A DNA stretch of 64,000 bases from Desulfobacterales bacterium (GTDB lineage Bacteria; Desulfobacterota; Desulfobulbia; Desulfobulbales; BM004). This document shows, piece after piece, positions 7,921-15,121 of the stretch (position 1 is the first letter of the stretch; each line of letters begins with the position of its first letter). The DNA lies in assembly GCA_021647905.1 (NCBI GenBank), contig JAKITW010000001.1, positions 30,052 to 94,051 on the forward strand, written 5' to 3'. The notes under the pieces were generated by a model that saw only the letters and a list, made by a program, of their open reading frames with translations, did not search any database and was not told where the DNA came from. The translations under genes and the position numbers were made by a program.

Positions 7921-8631
7921 TCAGGCAAGGCGCCGGGGGCCGAAGATGGCGGTGCCGATCCGGACAAGGGTTGCCCCCTCTTCGATCGCCACCTCGAAAT
8001 CATTGGACATGCCCATGGATAACTGCACCGGCCCGGCCCGGCCCAGCAGCCCCTCTTGCCGCAGCGCCTCGGCCAATTGCCGGAGTTGCCGGAAATAAGG
8101 CCTGCTGGTTTCCGGGTCGTCGGCATGGGGCGGAATGGCCATCAGACCGGTGACAATAAGGTTGCGGGCCCGGGATATCTCGCGGAGCAGGGCGCCGCAC
8201 CCCTCCGGCAAGACCCCTGATTTCCGGGATTCCCGGCCGATATTCACCTGGACCAGGACCCGGAGCTTCCGGTTGCGGGTCTGGAGTCGCTGGTCCAGGG
8301 CCCGGACCAGCTTGATCCGGTCCACGGTTTCGATTACCTGGAAGTGCTCTGCCGCGATACCGGCCTTGTTGCTCTGCAGGTGGCCGATGAAATGCCAGTT
8401 GACCTTACGGCGGAGCGCTTCCGGCAGTCGGGTAATCTTGTCCCGGGCCTCCTGGGGGTAATTTTCGCCAAAAAGAAATTGCCCGCAGCACACCGCCTCC
8501 TGGATTCGTTCCAGCGGTACCCGTTTTGACACTGCCACCAGGCCGATCCCGTCCGGGTGGCGGCCCACCCGGACGGCTGCCGCCGCCACCCGTTTTCGGA
8601 TCGATTCGAGATTTTTTCCTATGTCAACCAT
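7921..8631 (-). CDS. yggS: YggS-family pyridoxal-phosphate homeostasis protein
   Basis: 236-aa PLP-binding TIM-barrel protein that buffers free PLP. It has no known classical enzymatic reaction. PLP lysine at about residue 36 in VAVSKRVP; other conserved parts are GENYPQEARDKI, WHFIGHLQSNK, VLVQVNIGRESRKSG and the phosphate-binding end SMGMSNDFEVAIEEGATLVRIGTAIFG. In many bacteria it neighbours cell-division or pilus genes. Here it precedes (on the minus strand) nothing coupled; tatD lies about 135 bp upstream. Confidence 0.95.
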   Translation of the reverse strand: MVDIGKNLESIRKRVAAAAVRVGRHPDGIGLVAVSKRVPLERIQEAVCCGQFLFGENYPQEARDKITRLPEALRRKVNWHFIGHLQSNKAGIAAEHFQVIETVDRIKLVRALDQRLQTRNRKLRVLVQVNIGRESRKSGVLPEGCGALLREISRARNLIVTGLMAIPPHADDPETSRPYFRQLRQLAEALRQEGLLGRAGPVQLSMGMSNDFEVAIEEGATLVRIGTAIFGPRRLA

Positions 8632-8765
8632 GATGCATTCGCAACAACGAAAAAGTTAACCGCAGAGGATGCGGAGCACGCAAGAAAGTGATATTATTTT
8701 AAATAATTACCTCTGTGCCCTCTGCGCCCTCTGCGGTAAAACCGGACTATTTGCGATTCCGGCAA

Positions 8766-9596
8766 TCATCGGGGCGTCCGGGCTGGCAACCGGAAGAGCT
8801 TTTCCGCGTTTTCCGTGGTCTGCCGGGCCACCTCCTCCAGTGAGAGGTTGCGAAGACGGGCGATCTTGTCCGCGGTATAGAGAATGTAGGCCGGCATATT
8901 CCTTTTGCCGCGCCACGGTTCCGGGGCGAGAAATGGGCCGTCCGTTTCCAGCAGTAATGTTGATAGAGGAACCCGGGCGGCCACCTCGTGGAGTTCTTCG
9001 GCCTTGTTAAAGGTCACCACCCCGGGGATGGAGATATGGAAGCCTAACTCCATGACCTGTTCGGCCAGATGGATGTTGCCGGAGAAACAGTGCATCACTC
9101 CGCCGGCTGGAAACGGAGCCGCGGCCGTCAACGCGGCCATGGTTTCATCGTGGGCCCCCCGATCGTGGATGATCAGCGGCAGGTTCAGTTCCCTGCCCAG
9201 TTCGATCTGGCGCTGGAAATGTTCCCGCTGCTGTTCCTTGGGGGCATAGCACTTGACATAGTCGAGGCCGATTTCGCCGTAGGCCACCACCTTGGGATAG
9301 GCGGCCAGGGAACGAAGGCTTTCATAGTCCGCGCCGGAGATATCGGCCACGTTGTGGGGATGCACCCCCACCGTGGCAAAGACGTCACCATGCCGGTCGG
9401 CCAGCTCAAGGGCCTGACGGGATGTTTCCAGGTCAATGCCGATGGTGATCACCCGGGTGACCCCGGCCTTGGCTGACGCCTGGAGTACTTCCTCCCGGTC
9501 CGGCTGATAGGCGGCCATCTCCAGGTGGCAGTGGGTGTCCACCACCGTGACCCCGGCGGGAAGCAGGGGGAGGGGAGAACGTTTTTTCTTCTTCAT
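8766..9596 (-). CDS. tatD: TatD-family metal-dependent hydrolase (DNase)
   Basis: 276-aa TIM-barrel metallohydrolase of the TatD family, associated with 3'-5' exonuclease and DNA repair or quality-control roles. Metal motif VVDTHCHLEM (His22, His24), then ATVGVHPHN, YGEIGLDYVK, PLIIHDRGAHDE, MHCFSGN and LLLETDGPFLAPEPWRG with the catalytic Asp. The ATG at 9596 is followed by a run of lysines (MKKKKRSPL). Its upstream region shares a CATTTGTTTCTTTTAACC stretch with the spacer at 3150. Confidence 0.93.
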   Translation of the reverse strand: MKKKKRSPLPLLPAGVTVVDTHCHLEMAAYQPDREEVLQASAKAGVTRVITIGIDLETSRQALELADRHGDVFATVGVHPHNVADISGADYESLRSLAAYPKVVAYGEIGLDYVKCYAPKEQQREHFQRQIELGRELNLPLIIHDRGAHDETMAALTAAAPFPAGGVMHCFSGNIHLAEQVMELGFHISIPGVVTFNKAEELHEVAARVPLSTLLLETDGPFLAPEPWRGKRNMPAYILYTADKIARLRNLSLEEVARQTTENAEKLFRLPARTPR

Positions 9597-9716
9597 TTGT
9601 TTCTTTTAACCGTGAACCGTGAACCTCTCTTGTGTCGGACAGGGTAAATTGTTTGACAAGTTCTCAGCGGACCGACTATTCTTACCATCATTTCTGAAAA
9701 GGTAAAGAGGGCTTAT

Positions 9717-10226
9717 GTGATGTCACCGGTCTTGGAGGCCATATACGGGCGTCGGAGTATCCGTGAGTTCAGCGGGCAGCAGGTGGACCGGGAACAGCTT
9801 CTGGAGGTCATCCGGGCCGGATCCTGGGCCCCGTCCGGATTGAACAACCAGCCCTGGCGTTTTGTCCTGGTCCGCGATGACAGGATCCGTGAACAGCTGG
9901 CGGAACAGACCCGTTACGGTCATATCGTCCGGGCCGCCCGCGCCTTGATCGTCGTCTATCTGGATGAGAACATGATGTATGACCCGGTCAAGGACCACCA
10001 GGCCGCCGGGGCCTGTATCGAGAATATGCTGCTTGCCGTTGAGGCATTGGGTCTGGGCGCGGTCTGGCTGGGCCAGATTCTGAAAAACAAGCAGCAGGTC
10101 AACCGGATTCTGGACCTGGGTCCCGAGTATGATCTGATGGCGGTCCTGGCCATTGGTCATCCCCTGCACCGGAATCAGAGTTCCAAACGTAAGCCGGTGA
10201 GTGAACTGGTACTCAAGGAGTATTGA
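9717..10226 (+). CDS. Nitroreductase-family FMN oxidoreductase
   Basis: 169-aa flavin-dependent reductase, a short member of the nitroreductase fold. FMN-contacting segments are RRSIREFSGQQV near the N terminus (Arg-Arg-Ser-x-Arg), APSGLNNQPWRFVLV (Pro-Ser-x-x-Asn-x-Gln-Pro) and ALGLGAVWLGQI towards the C terminus. These proteins reduce nitro, quinone or related acceptors with NAD(P)H; the natural substrate is not predictable. Start ATG ATG at 9717/9720. It is followed by a reverse copy of repeat R1. Confidence 0.9.
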   Translation: MMSPVLEAIYGRRSIREFSGQQVDREQLLEVIRAGSWAPSGLNNQPWRFVLVRDDRIREQLAEQTRYGHIVRAARALIVVYLDENMMYDPVKDHQAAGACIENMLLAVEALGLGAVWLGQILKNKQQVNRILDLGPEYDLMAVLAIGHPLHRNQSSKRKPVSELVLKEY

Positions 10227-10355
10227 CGGGTTCGTAACAATCCCAAACGCTTCAAATGACACCCAACTAAGCCAACAACTTACAAGGTGACACACGTCCG
10301 TTGTCTTCTAACAATACATCAGACGATTGACACGCGGGTTGTTGCGAGACCGACA
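10226..10355 (-). repeat. Dispersed repeat R1, copy c (reverse orientation)
   Basis: The reverse complement opens TGTCGGTCTCGCAACAACC and matches copies a and b at 949-1199, including the CATCGTCTGA-like middle that copy b lacks and the CATTTGAAGC block. It occupies nearly the whole gap between the nitroreductase and lipoprotein genes. Confidence 0.75.
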
Positions 10356-10402
10356 ATATTGACGGGCCCGTTGGTTTCAACTGTGAGAAGAGGAGAGCAA
10401 TA

Positions 10403-10912
10403 ATGAGAGTATTACCGAAAAGCGGAAAGACCGGCGGCCGGATCTGGTTGTTGATTCTCGGCATGGCCCTGTTTCTGGCCGGTTGTGCCGAAATGAACTT
10501 CAGCGGCCAGGGTGACGAGACCCTTGCCCCGCCGGCCCCGGCGCCGGCCCCCTATGCGGCTGTTGATTTCCAGGATATCCAGGTGCCTGCCGAACTGACC
10601 TGGGACCGGGAAAACAGCATGTCGATCAAGACCGAATCCTTTGCCGGCGGCACCTTGAAATTCGACGGCCGGGTGGAGGTCAACTCGCTGGTCGACTTCT
10701 TTGTCAACTCCATGGCCAATAACCAGTGGAAACTGGTGGGTTCGGTGAAGTACGAAAATATCCTGCTGGCCTTTACCAAGCCGTACAAGACCTGTACCAT
10801 CAGTATTTTTGAAAACAAGTACAGCGGTAAGACCAGTGTCTACATCTATGTTACCGATGATATTGCCGCCCGGACCGGGATGAACCCGGGTGGTGGCAGC
10901 ACCTTCCGTTAA
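10403..10912 (+). CDS. Putative outer-membrane lipoprotein of unknown function
   Basis: 169 aa with a lipoprotein signal: basic start, hydrophobic IWLLILGMALFLAGC and lipobox L-A-G-C with the lipidated Cys at residue 28. A Pro/Ala-rich linker (about 40-48) follows. The folded part contains QVPAELTWDRENSMSIKTESF, VDFFVNSMANNQWKLVGSVKYE and ILLAFTKPYKTCTISIFE. Secondary structure looks mixed alpha/beta, reminiscent of small secreted domains whose family I cannot name. GAGGAG lies just before the ATG. It is 14 bp upstream of coaBC and may be co-transcribed. Confidence 0.8.
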   Translation: MRVLPKSGKTGGRIWLLILGMALFLAGCAEMNFSGQGDETLAPPAPAPAPYAAVDFQDIQVPAELTWDRENSMSIKTESFAGGTLKFDGRVEVNSLVDFFVNSMANNQWKLVGSVKYENILLAFTKPYKTCTISIFENKYSGKTSVYIYVTDDIAARTGMNPGGGSTFR

Positions 10913-10926
10913 CCAGCAGGTCCGTT

Positions 10927-12135
10927 GTGACTGATATCCTTTCCGGAAAACGTATCCTGCTGGGTGTCACCGGCAGCATTGCCGCATACAAGACCGTGGA
11001 CTGGCTCCGCGAACTGCGCCGGGCCGGGGCCGAGGTGACGGTGGTGATGACCGGGTCCGCTACCCGGTTCGTGGCCCCGCTCACCTTTGCCGCCCTGTCC
11101 GGGAATCCGGTCCATACCGATATGTTTGCCCGCCGGGCCGCGGAGACGATTCCCCATATTTCCCTGGCCCGGGACCATGACCTGATTCTGATCGCCCCGG
11201 CCACGGCCCGGACCGTGGCCCGGCTGGCCCACGGCCTGGCCGAAGATCTGCTTGCCACCGTGGCCCTGGCGGCCCGGGTACCGCTCCTGGTCTGTCCGGC
11301 CATGAACTGCCGGATGTATACCCACCCGGCCACCCAGGCCAACCTGGAGCGACTGCGGGGATACGGTTACACGGTGCTCGATCCTGGTGCCGGTGCCATG
11401 GCCTGCGGCGACGAGGGGCCCGGCCGGCTGCCGGAGTGGGATCTTGTGCAGGAGGCGATCCGGGCCGCTTTTTCTCCCCAGGATCTGGCCGGGCATACCG
11501 TCCTGGTCACTGCCGGCCCGACCCGGGAACACCTTGATCCGGTCCGTTTCCTCTCCAACCGTTCCACCGGCAAGATGGGATATGCCCTGGCCCGGACCGC
11601 CCGTTACCGCGGCGCCGGGGTCATCCTGGTCAGCGGGCCCACCGGATTGCCCCCTCCTCCGGGGATAGAGATGATCCGGGTGGATACCGCGCTGGAGATG
11701 CGGGATGCGGTGCTGGCCGCTGTTGACCGGGCCGCGGTGGTGGTGAAGAGCGCCGCGGTTTCGGATTTCCGGCCCGCGCACATGGCTGCGCATAAGATTA
11801 AAAAAGATGACGCCGGCAACACCCTGGAACTGGTGCGGAACCCTGATATCCTGGCGGAACTGGGGGAGAGGCGCGGGGATAAAAAAATGCCGCTGCTGGT
11901 GGGGTTTGCCGCTGAGAGCCGTGATCTGCTCGCTGAGGGGCGCCGTAAACTCAAGGCCAAGAAGCTCGATCTGATTGTTGTGAACGACATCACCGACCCT
12001 GACGCCGGGTTCGGCACTGAGACCAACCGGGTGCTGCTCATCGACCGGACCGGGGGAGAAGAAGAGTCGCCGCTGCTTTCCAAGGGAGAGATCGCCTCCC
12101 GGATCTGGGACCGGGTTGTCGATCTCCTCTCCTGA
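10927..12135 (+). CDS. coaBC: Bifunctional phosphopantothenoylcysteine decarboxylase / phosphopantothenate-cysteine ligase
   Basis: Catalyses two steps of coenzyme A synthesis: CTP-dependent ligation of 4'-phosphopantothenate to cysteine, then FMN-dependent decarboxylation. The 402-aa protein starts with GTG. The CoaC half (about 1-185) has GVTGSIAAYKTVDW, the catalytic-His region IPHISLARDHDL and PAMNCRMYTHPAT. The CoaB half has VLVTAGPTREHLDPVRFLSNRSTG and AAVSDFRPAHMAAHKIKK, then LVGFAAES. Close to the usual 400 aa. It lies directly after the lipoprotein gene. Confidence 0.96.
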   Translation: MTDILSGKRILLGVTGSIAAYKTVDWLRELRRAGAEVTVVMTGSATRFVAPLTFAALSGNPVHTDMFARRAAETIPHISLARDHDLILIAPATARTVARLAHGLAEDLLATVALAARVPLLVCPAMNCRMYTHPATQANLERLRGYGYTVLDPGAGAMACGDEGPGRLPEWDLVQEAIRAAFSPQDLAGHTVLVTAGPTREHLDPVRFLSNRSTGKMGYALARTARYRGAGVILVSGPTGLPPPPGIEMIRVDTALEMRDAVLAAVDRAAVVVKSAAVSDFRPAHMAAHKIKKDDAGNTLELVRNPDILAELGERRGDKKMPLLVGFAAESRDLLAEGRRKLKAKKLDLIVVNDITDPDAGFGTETNRVLLIDRTGGEEESPLLSKGEIASRIWDRVVDLLS

Positions 12136-12234
12136 ATTTCAACCAAGACAAGACTCCAGGGAAGGTGGAAAGCTACCTGTTAATGGTAACGGCGGATCGG
12201 GGTTTTTCAGCAGTAACCAGTCAGGCCGGTCTCT

Positions 12235-13410
12235 TTATTCTGAAAACCCCTGGAAAGCGGCCTCGTAGACGGCAATCACCTCCGCCAGGGTGGGCTTGCG
12301 CGGGTTGTTCTGCACCGGCCGGGTCACGGTGAGGGCGATTTCAGCCATCTCCGGGATTTTTTCCCTCGGGATGTTAAGCCCTGCCAGGGTCTCGGGAATA
12401 TTTACATCTCCGTTCAACCGGATTATCGCCTCAACGGCCAGTTCGCCGGCCTCCCGCTCGCTCAACCCCTCGGTGTCATAGCCCATTATCTCGGCCGCCA
12501 CCGCATACTTTTCCGGGCAGCCGATGATATTGTAGGCCACCACATAGGGGAGGAGTACGGCATTGGCCAGGCCGTGGGGAATGTTGAACATCCCGCCCAG
12601 GGGATAGGCCATGGCATGCACCAGCCCGACCCCGGCGGTGGCCAGGGCCTTGCCGCCCAGCAGACTGCCCATCAGCATGGCTGAACGGGCCTCGATGTTA
12701 TCGCCGTTGGCATAGGCGATGGGCAGGTTCCGGCTGATCAACTCCATGGCCTCCAGGGAGTACATCTCCGAGATCCGATGGGCCTGGGTGGAGGTGTAGG
12801 CCTCCAGGGCATGGACAAAGGCGTCAATGCCGGTGGTCGCGGTTACGGCCGGCGGCAGGCTTCTGGTCAGTTCCGGGTCGAGCAGGGCCGCCTCGGGATA
12901 GAGGGGGTCACCGTTCATCCCGCCCTTGGAGCGGGTTTTTTCATTGATAAATACCGCGGTAAAGGTGACCTCGGCGCCGGTGCCGGCCGTGGTGGGGACC
13001 ATGATCTTGGCAACCCCGGGTTTTTTGATCTTGCCCAGCCCCAGGTAGTCTTCGGCCTTGCCGTGGTTGGTGAGCAGAATGCTGATTGCCTTGGCAATAT
13101 CCAGGGCCGAGCCGCCGCCAACCCCGACCACGCAATCGGCCCCGGCCTTTTTTGCCAGATCCGTGCCAGCATCGGCCAGCCTGAGTCCGGGTTCCGGCTC
13201 CACCTGGTCGAAGATGGTAACCGGTACTCCGGCCCTGGTCAGGGGTGCGGTGACCCGGTCAAGCAGGCCGGCGGCCTTGAGCCCGGGGTCAATAACCAGA
13301 AAAACCTTGCTGCCGCCGGTCTCAGCCACCAGGTCGGCAAGATCGTTGATCACGCCGGCGCCGAAACGGATGCGGGTGGGTTGGGTGATGGTGAATGATT
13401 GGGTGTGCAT
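12235..13410 (-). CDS. Iron-containing (type III) alcohol dehydrogenase
   Basis: 391-aa NAD(P)-dependent alcohol/aldehyde oxidoreductase of the Fe-ADH family. Nucleotide-binding segment VGVGGGSALDIAKAIS (about residues 95-110). Metal ligands are in TGIDAFVHALEAYTS (Asp and His), GLVHAMAYPLGG (His) and FNIPHGLANAVLLPYV (His). Relatives oxidise or form ethanol, butanol or 1,3-propanediol; the substrate cannot be assigned here. Conserved start MHTQSFTITQPTRIRFGAGV. The gene is isolated, converging on coaBC. Confidence 0.94.
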   Translation of the reverse strand: MHTQSFTITQPTRIRFGAGVINDLADLVAETGGSKVFLVIDPGLKAAGLLDRVTAPLTRAGVPVTIFDQVEPEPGLRLADAGTDLAKKAGADCVVGVGGGSALDIAKAISILLTNHGKAEDYLGLGKIKKPGVAKIMVPTTAGTGAEVTFTAVFINEKTRSKGGMNGDPLYPEAALLDPELTRSLPPAVTATTGIDAFVHALEAYTSTQAHRISEMYSLEAMELISRNLPIAYANGDNIEARSAMLMGSLLGGKALATAGVGLVHAMAYPLGGMFNIPHGLANAVLLPYVVAYNIIGCPEKYAVAAEIMGYDTEGLSEREAGELAVEAIIRLNGDVNIPETLAGLNIPREKIPEMAEIALTVTRPVQNNPRKPTLAEVIAVYEAAFQGFSE

Positions 13411-13734
13411 GGCAGATCCTTCGCCGTGTGATCAAGTCACACCGCTGTATTTTTTAGCTGATGCGTGCTAAGTTGATTGGCCATCCGGAATGTGTGGATT
13501 CCCGGGTGGGGCGCATGGCGCGGGAAGCAATCCATAATACATCCCTTGAGCTTTGGACCGGTCGTCCGGTTTATGATTCCAGACGACACAGTCTAACCCC
13601 TATTCGGGGATAAGTGCCTTCACAAAATTATTTTCTTGCGAAAAAAACAAGAAAATAATTTCCAAGGCACTAATGCCGGGCCTGGATAAAAGACATTGAA
13701 AAACACCCCGAACGACAGGCGAAGAGGCCTGGGA
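13411..13734. other. Intergenic region with hairpins
   Basis: No gene seen. It contains a CCCC-TATTC-GGGG mini-hairpin (about 13597-13610) followed at once by the strong AT-rich hairpin 13612-13671 described separately, upstream of the darP-like gene. Confidence 0.6.
13612..13671. repeat. AT-rich perfect hairpin/cruciform
   Basis: Left arm AGTGCCTT then AAATTATTTTCTTG; right arm CAAGAAAATAATTT then AAGGCACT. About 22 paired bases enclose the short loop CGAAAAAAA. Its base composition differs sharply from the GC-rich surroundings. It is not followed by a T-run, so it is not a standard terminator; it may be an insertion-like palindromic element or a regulatory structure. Confidence 0.75.
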
Positions 13735-14298
13735 ATGATCATGGAACAGCGGCCCAGTAAATCCGAAATCAAGCGGCAGTACAAACAGATCGAACAGTTG
13801 GCCCAGGAACTGGCCGCCTTGTCCGGCAAGAATATCAGGGCATTACCTTGCGATGACGAACTGCGGGATGAGATTCTCCGGACGCACCCTTTGAAAGGGG
13901 GAGCCCGAAAGCGGCAGATAAAGTATCTTGCCAGGTTCCTCCGCCAGCAAGGACCGGTGCTGGAACTGCTCGGTTTTTTGAAGCAGCGCAAGGGCTCCCA
14001 TCTGCAGGAAACAAGGGAATTTCATGAGCTGGAGCGGTTCCGGGATGCGATTCTTTCCGCTGCCATTATCGAGGCCGGGGAGGCTGAGGAGCAGGGCGGG
14101 CCGGTTCCTGAAAAAAGGCAGGCCGAGTGGGATGCCCTGGCCACGGCGGTGCGCGGTTTTCCGGAACTTGATGTCCAGGCGGTAACCGGATCGGCCCGGG
14201 ATTTTGCCCGGACCCGGAATCCCCGATACCGGCGCGAGGTCTTCCGTCAGCTCAAGGCGGCCATGGAACGGCAAAAATTTGCCGGGAAAAGGGAATAA
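13735..14298 (+). CDS. DarP/YjgA-family ribosome-associated protein (DUF615)
   Basis: 187 aa from the ATG at 13735 (or 13741), preceded by GAAGAGG; the open frame upstream has no ATG. Family hallmarks are PSKSEIKRQYKQIEQLAQELAAL, LPCDDELRDEILRTH, GARKRQIKYLARFLR and the C-terminal ARDFARTRNPRYRREVFRQLK. Enterobacterial DarP binds late 50S precursors and promotes peptidyl-transferase-centre maturation. The first of three closely spaced plus-strand genes (gap of 3 bp to the next). Confidence 0.85.
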   Translation: MIMEQRPSKSEIKRQYKQIEQLAQELAALSGKNIRALPCDDELRDEILRTHPLKGGARKRQIKYLARFLRQQGPVLELLGFLKQRKGSHLQETREFHELERFRDAILSAAIIEAGEAEEQGGPVPEKRQAEWDALATAVRGFPELDVQAVTGSARDFARTRNPRYRREVFRQLKAAMERQKFAGKRE

Positions 14299-14301
14299 TT
14301 C

Positions 14302-14739
14302 ATGGAATACAGAAGCGGAAGTATCGGCCGGGTTTTTACGGTCCGGTTTGATGATGGCGACGATTTCCTGGGCGGGCTGCGGGAGCTGGCCCGCAAGGAG
14401 GAGATCAAGTGCGGCTGGTTTCAGGTGCTGGGCGGCCTGCGGCAGGCAGGGGTGGTGGTCGGGCCAAAGGAGCCGGTGATGCCGCCGGAGCCGATCTGGC
14501 GGGATATTGACACCGCCCGGGAGGTACTCGGCTTTGGCACCATCTTCTGGGATGACGAGGGGCCCAGAATCCATCTTCACGCGGCCCTGGGCGAGCAGGG
14601 CGAGGGGCTCATCGCCTGTGTCCGGAAAAAGACCAGGGTATATCTCATCCTTGAGGTCTTTATCGTCGAGGTGCAGGGAGTTGAGGCGGGCCGGCCCTGG
14701 TTCGAGGCCGGCGGATTCAACCGGCTGGCCTTTTATTGA
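14302..14739 (+). CDS. PPC/DUF296-domain DNA-binding-type protein
   Basis: 145-aa single-domain protein with the PPC (plant and prokaryote conserved, DUF296) fold. Conserved parts are GRVFTVRFDDGDDFLGGLRELA, GWFQVLGGLRQA, FWDDEGPRIHLHAALG with the HLH metal-site-like motif, and the C-terminal YLILEVFIVEV. Bacterial members are mostly uncharacterised trimers; plant members fuse the domain to AT-hooks, absent here. It lies 3 bp after the DarP-like gene and is likely translationally linked. Confidence 0.88.
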   Translation: MEYRSGSIGRVFTVRFDDGDDFLGGLRELARKEEIKCGWFQVLGGLRQAGVVVGPKEPVMPPEPIWRDIDTAREVLGFGTIFWDDEGPRIHLHAALGEQGEGLIACVRKKTRVYLILEVFIVEVQGVEAGRPWFEAGGFNRLAFY

Positions 14740-14778
14740 TACCTGGGTCCGGGGCGGGTGGAGAGGGAGGATTGATTG

Positions 14779-15090
14779 ATGGCGGCAGACAGAACAGACA
14801 GGGCCGGGAGCAGGTTGCGCCAGGGCGCCTCTGTTGTCCTGTTTCAGCTCCATGCCCCGGGAGCTGCTGCGGTTTTTCTGGCCGGTGATTTCAATGGCTG
14901 GGAACCTGACGCGGTCAGGTTCCGGCTGCGGAGGTACCGGGGTGATATCTGGAAGAAAAAGGTGGCCCTGGAGCCCGGTCGCCACCAGTACCGCTTTGTG
15001 GTGGACGGCTGCTGGTGGACCGATCCTGCCAATCCCCAACGGATTGTCAACCCCTACGGCACCGAGAACTCGCTGATCACGGTATTGTAA
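14779..15090 (+). CDS. Stand-alone glycogen-binding (CBM48-type) domain protein
   Basis: 103-aa protein consisting almost entirely of an isoamylase-N/AMPK-beta-like carbohydrate-binding module. Key segments are FQLHAPGAAAVFLAGDFNGWEP (Asp-Phe-Asn-x-Trp), WKKKVALEPGRHQYRFVVDG (Tyr-x-Phe) and WWTDPANPQRIVNPYGTENSL. No catalytic domain follows. Start ATG 14779 is favoured by GGGAGG eight bases upstream; the preceding TTG is less likely. It may target a partner to glycogen, or regulate energy metabolism in the manner of AMPK-beta; both are inference. Confidence 0.87.
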   Translation: MAADRTDRAGSRLRQGASVVLFQLHAPGAAAVFLAGDFNGWEPDAVRFRLRRYRGDIWKKKVALEPGRHQYRFVVDGCWWTDPANPQRIVNPYGTENSLITVL

Positions 15091-15121
15091 CAAAGGCCGT
15101 TTCCAGCGGGATTGCCGGGTT

